Source of the DNA: Proteus penneri
Lineage (GTDB): Bacteria; Pseudomonadota; Gammaproteobacteria; Enterobacterales; Enterobacteriaceae
Assembly: GCF_003144535.1 (NCBI RefSeq)
Contig: NZ_PHFJ01000002.1
Location: forward strand, 62,001-126,000
Direction of reading: 5' to 3'
DNA: 64,000 nucleotides
Shown: positions 57,249 to 64,000 of the stretch, one piece after another
Layout: each line of letters starts with the position of its first letter
Numbering within the stretch: the stretch's first letter is position 1
Notes under the pieces: model-generated
Databases searched by the model: none
The model's input: only the letters and a program-made list of their open reading frames with translations
What the model was told of the DNA's origin: nothing
Position numbers and translations under genes: made by a program

Positions 57249-58133
57249 TCAGTAATGACAAATAATTGATGACGTGATTTGGGTGTATTCATTTTCAGTC
57301 AAAAATTCATTATCGATTAACCAATTACTGACAAGCTCTTGGGTTTTAATGGCTGTATCGATAGGATGGTTTAACCGTTTCGAAGCATCAAGGAAAAAAG
57401 CCATCATAACAGAAAGGGCGGCTGCTGACTCATAAGGTGTACTCATTGCCAAGGTGCTTTCTAGTGAACGCAATGAATAAAACTTAGGTAGCCATTCTTT
57501 CAGATTTTTTCCTTGATACCACACATCTTGTGTTGATGTACTTAGCGCAACTTGTTCAAGTAACTCGATTAGCCATTCACGCATATCGTTTATACGATAA
57601 TTAGCAAACCAAAACTCATGGCGTAAAATGGCTATAGCGACTTGTGACGCTTCGAACCAGAATTCTTGAGCATTATCGTAAGCTTGCTCTTTCGTGAGCG
57701 TAGGTGGCGTTATAGTGCTAATTTCAGGAAGTCCGTCACATAAACCTGTTTTATCAAGTAAGATCTGGTATCCACGCTGGTAAACTGGGCTAAGTCCCTC
57801 TGTTTTCATGCTAAAAATACGCTCAGGTTCTGCCATCATAATGTCCATTTTGCGACCTTGAGCTAAAACATGTAAATAAATAGGCCAAAGTTTACCTTTA
57901 GGATCTTCACACTCTAATTGTAAGTTAACTAAGCTATCACCAAATTGTGATAACCAATGTTGGTTTTTTGCGAGTTCAGTCGCACCATAACCGATAAGCT
58001 CTATATCAATATCAGAATAACTGTCTATCTTTTTATTACGACCTAATGATCCTGTCAGTATTACAGCTTCAATTCTAGGATCGAGGAGAGCAAAAGATAG
58101 TGTGCGATCGATTAAGCGTGTTGTTGGCTCCAT
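57249..58133 (-). CDS. Aminoglycoside 6-adenylyltransferase-like nucleotidyltransferase
   Basis: A 294-residue protein resembling the ANT(6)/AadK (streptomycin adenylyltransferase) family. The nucleotidyltransferase motif is LTGSLGRNKK with metal ligands D41 and D43 in DSYSDIDIEL. The later segments DIMMAEPER (position of the third carboxylate) and NAQEFWFEASQVAIAILR fit the family helical domain. Whether it confers streptomycin resistance cannot be told; many chromosomal relatives do not. It sits where E. coli has nadA, between the tRNAs and pnuC, on the opposite strand. Confidence 0.78.
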   Translation of the reverse strand: MEPTTRLIDRTLSFALLDPRIEAVILTGSLGRNKKIDSYSDIDIELIGYGATELAKNQHWLSQFGDSLVNLQLECEDPKGKLWPIYLHVLAQGRKMDIMMAEPERIFSMKTEGLSPVYQRGYQILLDKTGLCDGLPEISTITPPTLTKEQAYDNAQEFWFEASQVAIAILRHEFWFANYRINDMREWLIELLEQVALSTSTQDVWYQGKNLKEWLPKFYSLRSLESTLAMSTPYESAAALSVMMAFFLDASKRLNHPIDTAIKTQELVSNWLIDNEFLTENEYTQITSSIICHY

Positions 58134-58206
58134 ATTTCTCTCTAATAATTAAAAGGTATAAAGTTATTTATCGTTTTTATTGTTTAAAGCGTAGATCAGA
58201 ATAATT

Positions 58207-58224
58207 TGTTTAGTGTATAAAACA
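58207..58224. promoter_or_regulatory. NadR-box-like site 1 upstream of pnuC
   Basis: TGTTTA-GTGTAT-AAAACA differs from the NadR consensus TGTTTA-N6-TAAACA at one base. It lies between the divergent adenylyltransferase-like gene and pnuC. Confidence 0.45.
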
Positions 58225-58257
58225 TTTTTTTGTTGTTTTTATAGTTAAGCAATATAA

Positions 58258-58275
58258 TGTTTAGTATTTAAAACT
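58258..58275. promoter_or_regulatory. NadR-box-like site 2 upstream of pnuC
   Basis: TGTTTA-GTATTT-AAAACT is a diverged copy of site 1 (14 of 18 bases shared), displaced by 51 bp, about five helical turns. Confidence 0.35.
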
Positions 58276-58384
58276 AAGTGCCATTATAAATATGAATTTA
58301 TAATATATCTTTACTACTTTGCAAAGATGTCGCAATAACCCATATTTTCTTTGTTTTTTTCTATGATTAAGTCGGGGTTGTAAA

Positions 58385-59113
58385 ATGGATGTCATGAGTT
58401 GGTTTAGTATCAATAATATTTTAGTCAACATTCCACTTGGACAAGGTGGGTACCCACTTTCGTGGATTGAAGCTGTGGGCACTATAGCAGGTCTCTTGTG
58501 TATATGGCTTGCAAGTCAGGAAAAAATTATTAATTACTTATTTGGACTGATTAACGTCACCTTATTTGCCATTATCTTTTTCCAAATTCAGTTATATGCA
58601 AGTTTATTGCTTCAAATTTTCTTCTTTGCGGCCAATATTTATGGATGGTATGCATGGAGCCGAGTAAATGATTTTGAGCAAGCGGAACTAAGAATTCGTT
58701 GGTTAAAACCAAGCCATCGTCTCTTTTTAATTATTGTTTCAATTGCTGCTATTGTCGCTTTGACTTTTAATATTGATACTGTATTTGGTTATTTAGCCGT
58801 TGTTGCTGTTGATATACTAAATGTCTTTGGCGCAAACTTAGCTACACCAGTGATTGAACCTGATGCTTACCCATTCTGGGACTCTACAATGACCGTCCTG
58901 TCGATTGTAGCGATGATCTTAATGACACGGAAATTAGTTGAAAACTGGCTAATTTGGTCTGTTATTAATGTGATTAGTATTGTTATATTCTACAAACAAG
59001 GTGTTTATGCAATGTCTGTTGAATATATTATTTTACTGGCTATCGCTATTAATGGTTCTCGTTTGTGGATCAAAGCAGCAAAACACTCTAGTAGAAATAA
59101 TTATCTCTCCTAA
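58385..59113 (+). CDS. pnuC: PnuC, nicotinamide riboside transporter
   Basis: Facilitates uptake of nicotinamide riboside for NAD salvage. The 242-residue membrane protein has about seven helices. The family signatures GGYPLSWIEAVGTIAGLLCIW and FFAANIYGWYAWSR are nearly identical to E. coli, as is MTRKLVENWLIWSVINVISIVIF. The start is ATG 58385 with a weak ribosome site; ATG 58394 is also in frame. It is not linked to nadA here, but NadR-like boxes precede it. Confidence 0.96.
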   Translation: MDVMSWFSINNILVNIPLGQGGYPLSWIEAVGTIAGLLCIWLASQEKIINYLFGLINVTLFAIIFFQIQLYASLLLQIFFFAANIYGWYAWSRVNDFEQAELRIRWLKPSHRLFLIIVSIAAIVALTFNIDTVFGYLAVVAVDILNVFGANLATPVIEPDAYPFWDSTMTVLSIVAMILMTRKLVENWLIWSVINVISIVIFYKQGVYAMSVEYIILLAIAINGSRLWIKAAKHSSRNNYLS

Positions 59114-59120
59114 TAAAAAA

Positions 59121-59155
59121 AGGCTGGCAGAGTTATCTTTCTCGCCAGCTTTACT
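59121..59155 (+). terminator. Probable terminator of pnuC
   Basis: An imperfect stem, GCTGGC with GCCAGC extended with a bulge, is followed by TTTACT, 10 bases after the pnuC stop. Confidence 0.5.
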
Positions 59156-59265
59156 ATTCATTGTTTTTATTCTTATCCTTAACGCAATTTTGAATCATTA
59201 TTTCGCTTAAATGCGCTATTTCCATTTTTGACGATTTTTTAGAAAAATAACTATAGATGCTTTAA

Positions 59266-59283
59266 GGTGAAAGGGTGTTTACA
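59266..59283. promoter_or_regulatory. Weak TyrR-box-like site upstream of aroG
   Basis: GGTGAA-AGGGTG-TTTACA matches the TyrR box TGTAAA-N6-TTTACA at ten of twelve defined bases and keeps the key G and C at the right spacing. TyrR controls aroG in E. coli. It lies about 77 bp before the ATG. Confidence 0.35.
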
Positions 59284-59359
59284 GATAGAAAATGAATGGT
59301 TAGATTGGGAAAGCAATAATAACATTGACTAGATAACATAAAAGAGTGGATACACGGGA

Positions 59360-60418
59360 ATGAATTATCAAAATGATGACCTTAAAATAACACAAATTAA
59401 TGAACTCTTACCGCCAGTGGCTTTATTGGAAAAGTTTCCAGCAACTGATAATGCGGCTTTTACAGTTCGTCATGCCCGTGAAGCTATTCATCAAATCCTA
59501 GCAGGAAAAGATGATCGTCTATTAGTGGTAATTGGACCTTGTTCTATTCATGATCCGAAAGCTGCACTGGAGTATGCACAACGTTTAAGTCTTATTAGAG
59601 AAGAGCTGAAAGATAAACTTGAAATTGTAATGCGTGTTTATTTTGAAAAACCACGTACAACAGTCGGTTGGAAAGGCTTAATTAACGATCCTCATATGGA
59701 TCATACTTTTGATATTAATGAAGGTTTACGCATTGCTCGTAATCTTTTATTAACGATTAATGATAGTGGCTTACCAACTGCTGGCGAGTTCTTAGATATG
59801 ATAACACCTCAATACGTTGCTGATTTAATGAGTTGGGGGGCTATTGGCGCTCGAACCACAGAATCACAAGTTCACCGTGAGCTTTCATCTGGTTTATCTT
59901 GTCCTGTTGGTTTTAAAAATGGTACAGATGGCACCATTAAAGTTGCTATTGATGCAATCAATGCGGCGGGATCACCACACTGTTTTCTTTCAGTGACTAA
60001 GTGGGGTCATTCAGCTATTGTGCGTACAGCAGGTAATGGTGATTGCCACATTATTTTACGTGGTGGTAAAGAGCCAAATTACAGCGCTGAACATGTTGCA
60101 GCGGTGAAAGAAGGGCTTAAAAAAGCCGGTTTACCACAAAATGTGATGGTTGATTTCAGTCACGCCAATAGTTGCAAGAAATTTGAGAAACAAATGGAAG
60201 TTGGTGCTGACATTTGCCAACAAATTAGTGCGGGTGAAAAAGCATTAATTGGCGTTATGATTGAAAGCCATTTAGTGGAAGGTAGCCAGTCATTAGAAAG
60301 CGGCGAGCCTTTGGTTTACGGCAAGAGCATTACCGATGCCTGCATTGGTTGGGATGATACCGAAATACTGTTACGCCAACTAGCATATGCAGTTGCGGCG
60401 CGTCGAAATAAAGCGTAA
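59360..60418 (+). CDS. aroG: AroG, phenylalanine-sensitive DAHP synthase
   Basis: First enzyme of aromatic amino acid synthesis, condensing phosphoenolpyruvate and erythrose-4-phosphate. The 352 residues match E. coli AroG (350). Conserved segments are VVIGPCSIHDP, FEKPRTTVGWKGLINDPHMD, SWGAIGARTTESQVHRE and DFSHANSCKKF with the metal-binding His. The N-terminus MNYQNDD is the E. coli AroG start, which separates it from AroF and AroH. Confidence 0.97.
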   Translation: MNYQNDDLKITQINELLPPVALLEKFPATDNAAFTVRHAREAIHQILAGKDDRLLVVIGPCSIHDPKAALEYAQRLSLIREELKDKLEIVMRVYFEKPRTTVGWKGLINDPHMDHTFDINEGLRIARNLLLTINDSGLPTAGEFLDMITPQYVADLMSWGAIGARTTESQVHRELSSGLSCPVGFKNGTDGTIKVAIDAINAAGSPHCFLSVTKWGHSAIVRTAGNGDCHIILRGGKEPNYSAEHVAAVKEGLKKAGLPQNVMVDFSHANSCKKFEKQMEVGADICQQISAGEKALIGVMIESHLVEGSQSLESGEPLVYGKSITDACIGWDDTEILLRQLAYAVAARRNKA

Positions 60419-60436
60419 TAATTAAATTTAGAGTAT

Positions 60437-60467
60437 AAAAATGCCACTTTGAAGTGGCATTTTTTTA
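60437..60467. terminator. Terminator between aroG and gpmA
   Basis: A perfect 13-bp stem, AAAAATGCCACTT with AAGTGGCATTTTT, has a 2-base loop and a T tract. Its A-rich left arm also makes it work for gpmA on the minus strand. Confidence 0.85.
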
Positions 60468-60490
60468 TCTAACTCAAAATAAAAGTAAAA

Positions 60491-61243
60491 TTATTTTGCT
60501 TTACCTTGGTTAGCAACAGCGGCTGCTTTTGCTGCGATTTCGTCAGCATTACCTAAGTAGTAACGTTTGATTGGTTTCATATTTTCATCAAATTCGTAAA
60601 CTAAAGGTACAGCGGTTGGGATATTCAGCTCAAGAATTTCATCTTCGCTCATGTTGTCTAGGTATTTAACCAGAGCACGCAGTGAGTTACCGTGAGCGGC
60701 GATGATAACTTTCTCACCAGAAGCAACACGTGGTTTGATCACTTCTTCCCAGTATGGTGTTACACGGTCGATAGTTAATGCTAGGCTTTCTGTTAATGGC
60801 AGTTCTGCTTCAGTTAAAGATGCATAACGAGGATCTTTACCTGGGAAACGTTCATCGTCTTTAGTTAATTCTGGTGGAGTGATAGCAAAACCACGACGCC
60901 ATTGTTTAACTTGCTCATCACCGTATTTTTCAGCGGTTTCAGCTTTGTTTAAACCTTGCAGAGCGCCATAATGACGTTCGTTTAATTTCCAGCTTTTTTC
61001 AACTGGCAGCCATTGTTGATCAACTTGATCAAGAATGTTCCACAAGGTGTGAATTGCGCGTTTCAAAACAGAAGTATATGCATAGTCAAAAGCAAAACCT
61101 TCAGCTTTTAGCAGTTTACCTGCTTCTTGCGCTTCATTACGGCCTTTTTCGGACAGCTCAACGTCAGTCCAGCCTGTAAAACGGTTTTCTTTGTTCCATA
61201 CACTTTCACCGTGTCGAACTAGCACAAGCTTAGTTACTGCCAT
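60491..61243 (-). CDS. gpmA: GpmA, 2,3-bisphosphoglycerate-dependent phosphoglycerate mutase
   Basis: Interconverts 3- and 2-phosphoglycerate in glycolysis. It has 250 residues as in E. coli. The phosphohistidine is H11 in [14 protein letters not shown], and the second catalytic His lies in [14 protein letters not shown]. The aroG-gpmA neighbourhood is conserved; the gal operon that follows in E. coli is absent before modF. Confidence 0.98.
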   Translation of the reverse strand: MAVTKLVLVRHGESVWNKENRFTGWTDVELSEKGRNEAQEAGKLLKAEGFAFDYAYTSVLKRAIHTLWNILDQVDQQWLPVEKSWKLNERHYGALQGLNKAETAEKYGDEQVKQWRRGFAITPPELTKDDERFPGKDPRYASLTEAELPLTESLALTIDRVTPYWEEVIKPRVASGEKVIIAAHGNSLRALVKYLDNMSEDEILELNIPTAVPLVYEFDENMKPIKRYYLGNADEIAAKAAAVANQGKAK

Positions 61244-61632
61244 AGTTTAGACTCCTATAATTACTTTCTTAATATAAGTTTAAAATCAGCACTTCAATCA
61301 TTATATGGATCATCGACAAGAACGCCAAACATAAGTGACAAAACAAGAGGGATTAAGTCAAAAATGTCGTTTGTTCGATGAATTATTGCACAGTTGTCAC
61401 ACCTTTTGCTTAATCGTTCAAGCTGTTAATCTAGCGGGATCGGCGTAAAAAAACAAAATATCCGTTTTGTATAAAAAATAGACGAAAATAACGTCCGTAA
61501 AAATGACACATTTTTTATTTATTATTGTTCGAATAATAAGCAAAAAAGCGTCAATTTAAATAAAAAAGTAAAGCTAAGTTTACCGTTAATTTCTAAAATC
61601 ATTGCCCTGATTATGACAGTAAAAATCAACAT
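61244..61632. other. Spacer between gpmA and modF
   Basis: A 389-bp AT-rich region that should contain the gpmA promoter (minus strand). It holds an 8-bp inverted repeat, TTATTATT-GTTCG-AATAATAA (61519-61539). No gene is seen. Confidence 0.4.
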
Positions 61633-63099
61633 TTAACAAATTTCTTGTTGGTAACGATAAATTTCGCCTTCTTTAATAAATGTCAATCGATGAGTAATAC
61701 ACGATGGCGCGTCTTCTTGATGGTGGCTCACAAATAAAAGTTGCGTATTGCTGTGGCTTATCATGATATCTATAAAACGTTGGATTAAGAGCCGATTCGT
61801 TGTATCTAATCCTTGCAGTGGTTCATCAAGAATGAGCAAAGTAGGGTGCTTAACTAATGCTCTAACAATTAACACTAAACGTTGCTGCCCCCATGATAAA
61901 GCATGAAATGGACTATTGGCATAGTTTGTTAAACCAATTAACGCTAACCATTCATCAGCAAGTTTAAGCTGCTTATCTGTAATCGCTTGATAAATGCCAA
62001 TAGAGTCATGAAAACCTGAAATAATGACATTCTTTACTGTTGAAGAAACTCGATAACTCTGATGCAAGGCATTACTGACATAACCAATATGGCGTTTAAT
62101 CTCCCATATTGTTTCACCACTGCCTCTTTTGCGGCCAAATAGTGTTAAGTCATTGCTGTAACCTTGAGGGTGATCACCTGTAATCAAACTTAATAACGTC
62201 GATTTCCCTGCACCATTAGGGCCTAAAATCTACCAATGTTGCTGAGGTTTTACCTCCCAGCTTAAATGGTGAAGAACAGGTTTGTCGTTATAGCTCACTA
62301 CGCCATTTTTTAGCACGATAGGGGAAAGTGTCGGTGATAATTGAGGAATAGCATCTGGTAGATCTTGCTCAGGTAATGTGAGATTTTCCAGCGTTTCACT
62401 GTGAGATAATTGCCCTATTACAGAGTCAGATAACACCTGTTCTTTCTCACCGTTGGCGACTAATTCGCAATTAATTAGTAGACCTGCATACTGAATAAAG
62501 TCAGGAATATCATTAAAACGATTTAAAATCAGTATGATAGTAAGATTTTGTTGATGTAATAGAGTTAGTAACTCATTTAAAGCGCGGCGAGAATCAACAT
62601 CTAAGCCATCAAAAGGCTCATCTAAAATAATCAAATCTGGTTTGTTCATTAAAAGCTGAATAAGTAATACTTTCCGAGACTCACCAGTAGAAAGATATTT
62701 AAATCGTCTTGATAGCAAGTATTCAATACCAAATTGTTTTGCTAATAAAAAGCATCTGTCATCATCTTTTACCTGCATTTGAATAACTTGAGCTACGGTT
62801 AAGCCAGTGTCTTCTTCACCTTCACTTAATAAATCTGTGTTATTACGACGCCACTCTTCTTCAATCATTTTTTGTAGTTTTTCAAAAGAGAGGCTAATTG
62901 GACGAGAAAATGTATTGATAAACTCACCAGAGAGCAAAATACCTTCTTGGCATAATGCATTTGCTAAGGCAGTTTTGCCACTTCCATTACTGCCTACAAA
63001 TGCCCAACTGTCACCTTCGTTTATGACTAAATTGTCAATTTGTAAACAGAGTTTATCGCTTAAGCGAAATTGTGTTTTGTTGAGTTGCAAGTGTTTCAT
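61633..63099 (-). pseudogene. modF: modF, tandem-ATPase ABC protein disrupted by an amber codon
   Basis: E. coli ModF is a 490-residue protein with two ABC ATPase domains, linked to molybdate metabolism. Here 489 codons align end to end, starting at ATG 63099 (MKHLQLNKTQFRLSD). The first domain is whole: Walker A VGSNGSGKT, signature YLSTGESRK, Walker B DLIILDEPFDG. A TAG at 62230-62232 replaces the Gln found in E. coli (HWQIVGPNGAGKS; here HW-stop-ILGPNGAGKS). The second domain continues in the same frame with LSWGQQR and LILDEPLQG. No frameshift is needed. The truncated N-terminal half may still be made; readthrough is possible. Confidence 0.85.
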
Positions 63100-63138
63100 T
63101 ATTATTAGCCTTGTTTTTTTAATGTAAGCTAAGTGCAA

Positions 63139-63292
63139 GTTAAGTATCTAGCAATATAGGGTTAATAGAAACTTGTCAATATTTGCTGAAAGAACGTTTT
63201 CCACAAGTATTATACACCTACTATTTAATGATAACCTTTAAAATGCGTTTCCTATGTAAATATATAAACATCTTTTTAAGGATGATTTATAT
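63139..63292. other. AT-rich spacer between modF and the TpsB gene
   Basis: A noncoding divergent spacer of 154 bp. AAGGAT at 63278-63283 is the ribosome site for the next gene. Confidence 0.4.
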
Positions 63293-64000
63293 ATGCATAA
63301 ATTTAAAAAAATTCACCTATTCTGCTTTGTACTTTTACTCTTTAGTAAAAATAGTTTTTCTTTGAATAATGAAAGTGTAAATAACAATTGCTTTCTTATT
63401 AATAAAATTGATCTGATAGGAAGCAATTTATTAGATTATAGAAGTAAATCTAAAATAATTTCACCATATCTACAACAATGTTTAACATCAAATAAGATAA
63501 AAAAGATAGCTGAATTAATTACTCATAATTATATTAAAAAAGGTTATGTCACATCGCAAGCAATAATTGAAGAGCAAGAGATTTCCAATCATAAATTAGT
63601 AATAAAGATTATTGAAGGCAGAATAAAAGATATTTCTATCAATGGTGTTTCTTCTAGATTGGTCGATATTATTTTTCCTTCATTTAAAGGAGCGATTTTA
63701 AATCTACGAGAGTTAGAACATGGGTTAGAACAACTTAATCGATTAACAACATCACAATATACATTAGATATAAAACCAAGCGATAGTGTGGGATATTCTT
63801 CTATTTTTATTGTTCAAAACAATAAAAAAACGCCTTTTAAAAATCAATTAATCGTTGATAATTCAGGTGATAAAATAACAGGTGAAATTCTATTAGCGAA
63901 TACTACAACCATAGATTCATTATTTGGATTGGGTGAACAATGGGGTTTTTCACTAAGTTCAAATATAGATTTTTCTCGTGCTCACTATTCTCGCTCTTAT
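63293..64000 (+). CDS. Two-partner secretion transporter (TpsB; HpmB/ShlB/FhaC family), 3' end outside window
   Basis: Outer-membrane transporter that secretes a large exoprotein such as a hemolysin or adhesin. The 236 visible codons have a signal peptide (residues 1-24, KIHLFCFVLLLFSKNSFS) and a POTRA region beginning CFLINKIDLIGSN with the paired Cys near TNNCF/QQCL. Further family landmarks are HNYIKKGYVTSQAII, IIEGRIKDISING and LRELEHGLEQLNRL. The barrel begins near QLIVDNSGD. The partner exoprotein gene is expected downstream. The codon usage is more AT-rich than the core genes around it, suggesting horizontal transfer. Confidence 0.85.
   Translation, partial: MHKFKKIHLFCFVLLLFSKNSFSLNNESVNNNCFLINKIDLIGSNLLDYRSKSKIISPYLQQCLTSNKIKKIAELITHNYIKKGYVTSQAIIEEQEISNHKLVIKIIEGRIKDISINGVSSRLVDIIFPSFKGAILNLRELEHGLEQLNRLTTSQYTLDIKPSDSVGYSSIFIVQNNKKTPFKNQLIVDNSGDKITGEILLANTTTIDSLFGLGEQWGFSLSSNIDFSRAHYSRSY

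Noticed and set aside
61519-61539. 8-bp inverted repeat TTATTATT/AATAATAA upstream of gpmA as a Fur box
   Set aside because: It is symmetric and AT-rich but does not match the Fur core; it could occur by chance in such sequence.
61633-63099. Two separate single-domain ABC proteins instead of a broken modF
   Set aside because: Both halves are in one frame, align continuously to one E. coli protein, and the distal half has no good start or ribosome site before its Walker A motif.
1-64000. CRISPR arrays, insertion sequences, integrase genes or prophage
   Set aside because: No regularly spaced repeats, transposase or integrase motifs, or phage structural genes were seen on either strand.

Overview
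The window looks like a chromosomal segment of a Morganellaceae enterobacterium, most probably Proteus (P. mirabilis or a close relative). This rests on recalled protein similarity, AT-rich base composition and gene order; no search was run. Most genes are full-length orthologues of Escherichia coli K-12 genes, in roughly the E. coli nag-glnS-chiP-fur-fldA-seqA-pgm-gltA-sdh-suc-cyd-tol-pal-aroG-gpmA-modF order. Accessory genes sit at the joints between these conserved blocks.

Region 1 (1-9550) handles amino sugars. It holds the 5' part of nagC, then nagA and nagB on the minus strand, and the divergent PTS gene nagE. The nagE-nagB spacer carries a CRP-like site, a strong NagC-operator-like site and a weaker second one. 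glnS follows, then the chitoporin gene chiP, which has a perfect NagC-type palindrome and a ChiX-like pairing site over its Shine-Dalgarno. Chitin-derived sugars would enter through ChiP and NagE and reach glycolysis through NagA and NagB, all under NagC.

Region 2 (9551-18770) holds a DUF817 membrane protein where E. coli has chiQ, then fur with a Fur box, fldA, ybfE, ybfF, seqA, pgm, a yehS-like gene, ybfA and ybgI.

Region 3 (18778-31955) is accessory. It has a five-gene minus-strand cluster in the same order as E. coli yehI-yehL-yehM-yehP-yehQ: DUF4132/HEAT protein, MoxR AAA+ ATPase, DUF5682 protein, VWA protein, SWIM zinc-finger protein. This is the best candidate here for a poorly described multi-protein system. 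A divergent MFS exporter and AraC regulator pair follows.

Region 4 (31981-48277) is core respiration: gltA, divergent sdhCDAB-sucABCD, then cydABX-ybgE. A 21-bp perfect palindrome resembling a Fur box lies in the gltA-sdhC spacer. A gap of about 1.4 kb without genes precedes cydA and contains an FNR-like site.

Region 5 (48315-51100) is an insertion between ybgE and ybgC: a LysR regulator, a divergent MFS transporter and a small NTF2-like protein.

Region 6 (51370-57087) is the Tol-Pal envelope system (ybgC-tolQRAB-pal-cpoB), followed by two identical tRNA-Lys genes with a strong promoter.

Region 7 (57249-64000) has an aminoglycoside 6-adenylyltransferase-like gene where E. coli has nadA, then pnuC with two NadR-box-like sequences upstream, aroG, gpmA and modF. 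modF is broken by one in-frame amber codon just before its second Walker A motif. The window ends inside an AT-rich gene for an HpmB/ShlB-type two-partner secretion transporter. I saw no insertion sequence, CRISPR array or rRNA.
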